Positions 6,302 to 9,441 of a stretch of DNA of 9,441 nt are shown piece by piece. Below the pieces are notes generated by a model. It made no database searches, was not told the DNA's origin, and worked only from the letters and a program-made list of their open reading frames with translations. Position 1 is the stretch's first letter, and every line of letters starts with the position of its first letter. The position numbers and the translations under genes were made by a program. Origin of the DNA: Gammaproteobacteria bacterium (lineage in GTDB: Bacteria; Pseudomonadota; Gammaproteobacteria; SZUA-229); the NCBI GenBank assembly GCA_029879605.1, contig JAOUQA010000054.1, positions 1-9,441 on the forward strand. The letters run 5' to 3'.

Positions 6302-6868
6302 ATGAAAATCTTTGGGTTGCTAGGTTTGCTTCTTGTATTTATACAGCCAGTGTATGCGGTAGATATTGCGGACAGATCGTTTGCAGAAGTAACTACTATG
6401 ACAGGTTATGAGCATGATTTAAAGCTGAATGGTATAGGTGTGCGTTATAAGTTTTTTTTCAAAATTTATATTGCTGCTTTATATATGGAAAATACAGCTA
6501 CTGATCTGAATATGATTATTGAGTCTAAACAGGGAAAGCGAATGGTCATGCACTTTGTCTATGACAAAGTAGAAAAGGAAAAACTGGTTGATGCATGGCT
6601 GGACGGGTTTGAATCTAACCTGGGTGAAGAAGAATATAAACGGCTGGAGCCAGCTATTAAAAAGTTTAATGCTTTGTTTGATACTGTTGTGACAGATGAT
6701 GTGTATTATCTAGACTGGATTCCTGGTTCAGGTACCAGGGTCAGTTTGAATGGACAGGAAAAAGGTGTCATTGAGGATGAGAGTTTTTATCCGGCATTGT
6801 TAAAAATATGGTTAGGTGATGAACCGGTTAATGAGGAATTAAAGCAGGCGCTCTCAGGTGCGGATTAA
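6302..6868 (+). CDS. Exported chalcone-isomerase-like protein
   Basis: This 188-residue protein has a clean signal peptide (MKIFGLLGLLLVFIQPVYA, cleavage probably after A19) and is expected in the periplasm. The mature part resembles bacterial chalcone isomerase-like proteins. The marker is the LNGIGVRYKFFFKIYIAALY stretch (42-61), followed by an alternating helix/strand pattern, a WLDGFESN segment and a late glycine-rich turn before the FYPALLKIWLGDEP motif near the end. Bacterial members of this fold are mostly uncharacterised and chalcone isomerase activity should not be assumed; fatty-acid or small-lipid binding has been discussed for some relatives. The start at 6302 is set by AGGAGG. 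It diverges from the GGDEF gene with 72 bases between them, and its 3' end overlaps the convergent TIGR02444 gene by 15 bases. Confidence 0.82.
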   Translation: MKIFGLLGLLLVFIQPVYAVDIADRSFAEVTTMTGYEHDLKLNGIGVRYKFFFKIYIAALYMENTATDLNMIIESKQGKRMVMHFVYDKVEKEKLVDAWLDGFESNLGEEEYKRLEPAIKKFNALFDTVVTDDVYYLDWIPGSGTRVSLNGQEKGVIEDESFYPALLKIWLGDEPVNEELKQALSGAD

Positions 6869-7417
6869 TTTGCCTGTGGTGAGTGCTGGTTGTGTAGATG
6901 TAGTGTTGTCTGATGGCAGGGCAAAAATAATTTCCTGTATTAGCCTGTTTGCTTCCTTATCATCACTCGGTTTTAACTGCTGAAAATAGTGTTGCAGGTT
7001 ATGCAGGGCACAGTCCCTGCTATCAAGGTGTTTATTTCTGGGTTTATTTCTCAGGTTAATGGCTTTTTCCAGTGCTAGTTGCGCCATATGCTCAGCATTT
7101 ATTTCCATTTCAGAAATACTTTTCCTGGTTTCTTCCAGCACATCTTCGGCAAGGGTGACATTGCTGGTATTTAAAGTATGGTGAGCATTGCGGATGTGAA
7201 CCAGTATATTGGTTTGCCAGGGCTGGCCAACATAGATCAGTTTTTCTATATCTTTTTCATCCAGCAAAATGTGTTTTTCGCCGACCCAGCAACAATATAG
7301 CAGTATATTTATATCCGCATCATAGAGCTGTTGCAGTTTTAAACATACGCGCTCGATCGTTGGGAGCTGATAGGTGTTGATTGAATAGTTCCAGAATTTA
7401 CTGGGTGGAAATTTCAT
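6854..7417 (-). CDS. TIGR02444-family protein of unknown function
   Basis: This 187-residue soluble protein has no signal peptide or membrane segment. Its N-terminal half matches the pattern of the TIGR02444 family of gammaproteobacteria: an FWNYSINTYQLP opening (8-19), VCLKLQQLYDADIN, and ILLYCCWVGEKH (38-49) with the aromatic/cysteine cluster Y41-C42-C43-W44. The PW motif and a run of helices follow. The C-terminal third (about 130-187) is polar and looks poorly conserved. The biochemical role of the family is unknown. It lies 62 bases downstream of the DsbA-like gene in the same direction, so the two may be co-transcribed. No strong ribosome site precedes its ATG. Its last 15 bases overlap the end of the chalcone-isomerase-like gene on the other strand. 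Confidence 0.8.
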   Translation of the reverse strand: MKFPPSKFWNYSINTYQLPTIERVCLKLQQLYDADINILLYCCWVGEKHILLDEKDIEKLIYVGQPWQTNILVHIRNAHHTLNTSNVTLAEDVLEETRKSISEMEINAEHMAQLALEKAINLRNKPRNKHLDSRDCALHNLQHYFQQLKPSDDKEANRLIQEIIFALPSDNTTSTQPALTTGKLIRT

Positions 7418-7479
7418 ATTAAGCTACTACGTTGTAAGTTGTTCCTGTTAAAAGCATAGGACAAATTCAGCAAATTTCA

Positions 7480-8121
7480 TCAGGCCATTCGGCGGGCGGC
7501 TTCCAGCAGGGTTTCTTTTGTGACTACACCGTTGAGTATTTCTTTGCCAAAAATGAATGTTGGTACACTCCTTGCCTGAATGACGCCAGCATATTGTAAA
7601 TAGGGCAACAGGGCTTTTGGTGTGCTGTCCTCTGGACCATTCGCAAATGGATCGTTCCAGGCTGTTTCGATGGTTTGTTCCGGGATATTGCATTCGGCCG
7701 CGAGTCGGCGGAGTACCTGTTCATCGCCAATGTTGTGGCCTTTAATAAAATAGGCGTCAAAAATTTTTTCATGCAGAAGGTAAAAGTAATCTGGTCCCAG
7801 GGATTTGGTAGCTTCAGCCAGTAACAGGGCTTTGCGTGAATTGGTGGTAATGGTCTGAGGTGATAATTGCAGGCTTTCTTCACTGGCCAGCTGCTGCAGG
7901 TTTGTCATTAATTCATCCCAGTGTTCCTGGCTGTAGTCCAGCATACTCACATTGTAGCCAAGTGCCGGTGTTTCCGGGTGGATTTCTACAAAACACCAGT
8001 TAATTTTGAGATCATAATTATCTCTCAAGCTTGCCAGTCGTTTATGGCCAATAAAACAAAACGGGCAGATATAGTCGCTAAGAACTGATATTTTTAACTG
8101 GGTTTTTTGAGATTCTGGCAT
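7480..8121 (-). CDS. DsbA-family (FrnE-like) thiol oxidoreductase, cytoplasmic
   Basis: This 213-residue thioredoxin-fold protein carries the active site C19-P-F-C22 in VLSDYICPFCFIGHKRL, and a helical domain is inserted at about 60-150. The cis-proline loop of the fold follows at P187 in RSVPTFIFG, with the closing helix at the C-terminus. This order is that of the DSBA-like domain of FrnE and 2-hydroxychromene-2-carboxylate isomerase relatives. No signal peptide is present, so unlike periplasmic DsbA it should act in the cytoplasm, as a disulfide oxidoreductase or isomerase; the substrate is unknown. Both active-site cysteines are kept, which favours redox chemistry over the GST-kappa type isomerases that use a serine. 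No obvious Shine-Dalgarno precedes the ATG at 8121. It is divergent from the small exported two-cysteine gene, with a 112-base AT-rich gap. Confidence 0.9.
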   Translation of the reverse strand: MPESQKTQLKISVLSDYICPFCFIGHKRLASLRDNYDLKINWCFVEIHPETPALGYNVSMLDYSQEHWDELMTNLQQLASEESLQLSPQTITTNSRKALLLAEATKSLGPDYFYLLHEKIFDAYFIKGHNIGDEQVLRRLAAECNIPEQTIETAWNDPFANGPEDSTPKALLPYLQYAGVIQARSVPTFIFGKEILNGVVTKETLLEAARRMA

Positions 8122-8233
8122 ATTGTGTGACAGTGCAGGGCAATTAATCAGACAATAGTCTTATTTTTGTTGTTATGCAATTTTTTTATTAAAGTCTATA
8201 GTTTTAGCTGTACAGCACATGGAGTGAAGATAA

Positions 8234-8662
8234 ATGGCCCGAGCCGGTTTAATAATTTTCTGTTTGTTGATTGCTACCAGTATACAGGCACGGGATTTCG
8301 AAGGTAGTTACGCGGTGTATGGTGCTGGAGCAAAAACCTGTGCCGGGTACCTAAATGCTGTGGAGCGAGGTGGGGCAGATCAGGATTACTTTATTGACTG
8401 GGTGATCGGTTATCTTTCTGCTTTCAATGTCATCATGCCTGATACTTACGATATTCTTGGTGAATCCGAATTTTTAAATGTGCAGCACTGGTTGGGTGAG
8501 CATTGTCAGAAATTTCCCCGCGAGTTATTTATTAAAGCTGTTGTCAGGATGACTGAAATACTCTATCCCACCCGGTACCAGTCGGGTCTGAAAAATCCTG
8601 TTTCTGAGCCTGCGAAAAAATCTGTGGCCAGTCCCCGGCTAAAAGACATTAAAATTCAGTAA
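8234..8662 (+). CDS. Small exported protein with two cysteines, unknown function
   Basis: This 142-residue protein begins with a signal peptide (MARAGLIIFCLLIATSIQA, cleavage probably after A19), so the mature chain is about 123 residues and periplasmic. The mature part has two cysteines, C36 in AKTCAGYLNA and C91 in WLGEHCQKFP, spaced as expected for one disulfide. An aromatic helix, DYFIDWVIGYLSAFNV (51-66), lies between them. The arrangement of Cys, helix with W-x-x-GY, then WL-x-x-HC-x-x-x-P recalls small helical periplasmic proteins such as HdeA-like folds, but I do not recognise the family with certainty. The tail from about 115 is basic and low in structure. GGAG at 8221-8224 sits 9 bases before the ATG. 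The 3' end overlaps the convergent TauE-type gene by 14 bases. Confidence 0.75.
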   Translation: MARAGLIIFCLLIATSIQARDFEGSYAVYGAGAKTCAGYLNAVERGGADQDYFIDWVIGYLSAFNVIMPDTYDILGESEFLNVQHWLGEHCQKFPRELFIKAVVRMTEILYPTRYQSGLKNPVSEPAKKSVASPRLKDIKIQ

Positions 8663-9441
8663 CCAGCAGTTTAAAGGCAACAGCCAGCAGGAACACTGCG
8701 AATATCTTTTTGATAATTTTGACGGGTAAGCGATGTGTCAGTCGGGCTCCCAGTGGTGCAAACAGTACACTACTTAGAATAATTCCCAGTAAGGCAGGAA
8801 GGTGAATATAGCCCAGTGTATTAGCCGGTAAGCCTGGTTGCTGCCAGCCAGTCAGCATATAAGCCATAGCACCTGCAAGTGCAATGGGTAAGCCGCAGGC
8901 AGCTGAAGTGGCTATGGCATTTCTTATCTGAACGCTGTTCCAGCAAAGATAAGGTACCGTCAGTGTGCCGCCACCAATACCGACTATGGCGGATAATCCA
9001 CCAATGACGGTGCCTGCTGAGGACATGGGGATGATGCCAGGTAATGATCGGTGTTGGGTCACCGTTTTATCGGTAAGCATGTAGATGGCTACAGTCAGCT
9101 CAAACAGGCCAAATACAGGTTTTAACCAGTCCCCAGACATCTGTCCGGCCAACCAGCCTCCCAGAGAGGCGCCGAGTAAAATACCCGGAGTTAACTGCCA
9201 GAATACGAACCAGAGAACTGCCTGATGACGATGATGGCTAATGATGGAGGCAATGGAAGTCACTACGATTGTGGCCAGTGATGTAGCCAGTGCCAGGTGC
9301 ATAATGATGTCTGCGGGCATACCCTGTAGTAGAAAAAGACTGGTTAGTGCCGGGACAATGATCAGTCCGCCACCGATACCCAGCATGCCGGCAGCCAGCC
9401 CGGCAAAGGCACCTGCCAGCAGATACAGGCCAAAGACAAAA
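8649..9441 (-). CDS. TauE/SafE-family membrane transporter (5' end cut by window edge)
   Basis: The frame is open to the right window edge, giving 263 visible codons. The ATG at 9386 is internal, because the 18 codons before it encode YLLAGAFAGLAAG leading straight into the first GxGGG motif. The family's usual length of about 250-270 residues implies that only a few N-terminal residues are missing. The protein shows the two-fold repeat of the family: GIGGGLIIVP in the first half and GIGGGTLTVP in the second, with about eight hydrophobic segments in all. Members of this family (formerly DUF81) export or import sulfite, sulfoacetate, taurine-derived anions and other organic acids; the substrate here cannot be told from sequence, and no sulfur gene is adjacent. 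It converges on the small exported gene with a 14-base overlap. Confidence 0.93.
   Translation of the reverse strand, partial: FVFGLYLLAGAFAGLAAGMLGIGGGLIIVPALTSLFLLQGMPADIIMHLALATSLATIVVTSIASIISHHRHQAVLWFVFWQLTPGILLGASLGGWLAGQMSGDWLKPVFGLFELTVAIYMLTDKTVTQHRSLPGIIPMSSAGTVIGGLSAIVGIGGGTLTVPYLCWNSVQIRNAIATSAACGLPIALAGAMAYMLTGWQQPGLPANTLGYIHLPALLGIILSSVLFAPLGARLTHRLPVKIIKKIFAVFLLAVAFKLLVTEF

Noticed and set aside
7448..7883. Minus-strand frames inside the DsbA-like gene
   Set aside because: They are out-of-frame shadows with compositionally odd peptides and no motif.
8167..8202. TTGTTG and TATAGT as a promoter for the small exported gene
   Set aside because: The hexamers are 24 bases apart, too far for sigma70; TATAGT alone may still be a -10, but I cannot pair it with a good -35.
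9384..9386. ATG 9386 as the real start of the TauE-type gene
   Set aside because: The frame continues upstream to the window edge with typical family sequence, so this Met is internal to the first membrane segment.

Overview
The window looks like chromosomal housekeeping DNA of a gammaproteobacterium. The evidence is a DgkA closely resembling the E. coli enzyme, a TIGR02444-family protein, a split two-subunit glycine decarboxylase (P protein) and a tandem glycine riboswitch, all at moderate GC. The species cannot be named from the sequence. I see no phage, plasmid, CRISPR, IS, rRNA or tRNA genes. The only mobile-type DNA is one small palindromic repeat.

Layout: positions 1-195 hold the start of a minus-strand MscS-type channel gene that runs off the left edge. 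From about 280 to 567 lies the control region of the glycine cleavage operon: a sigma70-like promoter, a two-aptamer glycine riboswitch and a putative ribosome-site hairpin. Then follow gcvT, gcvH, gcvPA and gcvPB on the plus strand (568-5172). A 99-bp repeat element sits between gcvPA and gcvPB, and dgkA is joined to gcvPB by a one-base stop/start overlap. T, H and the PA/PB pair form three of the four parts of the glycine cleavage system; the L protein is not here. The riboswitch would tie their expression to free glycine.

The right half (5531-9441) is a compact set of unrelated short units: a membrane GGDEF diguanylate cyclase (-), an exported chalcone-isomerase-like protein (+), a TIGR02444 protein (-), a cytoplasmic DsbA/FrnE-like thiol oxidoreductase (-), a small exported two-cysteine protein of unknown function (+) and a TauE/SafE transporter (-) cut by the right edge. 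All three convergent gene pairs overlap at their 3' ends by 4 to 15 bases.

The most interesting signal is in the gcv leader. The inter-aptamer linker can pair in three ways: as its own hairpin, with the 5' leader (P0), and through a perfect 7-bp match to the segment just after aptamer II. That same downstream segment can also pair around the gcvT Shine-Dalgarno. This suggests a translational switch in which the linker acts as the competing strand. It is an inference from base complementarity only.
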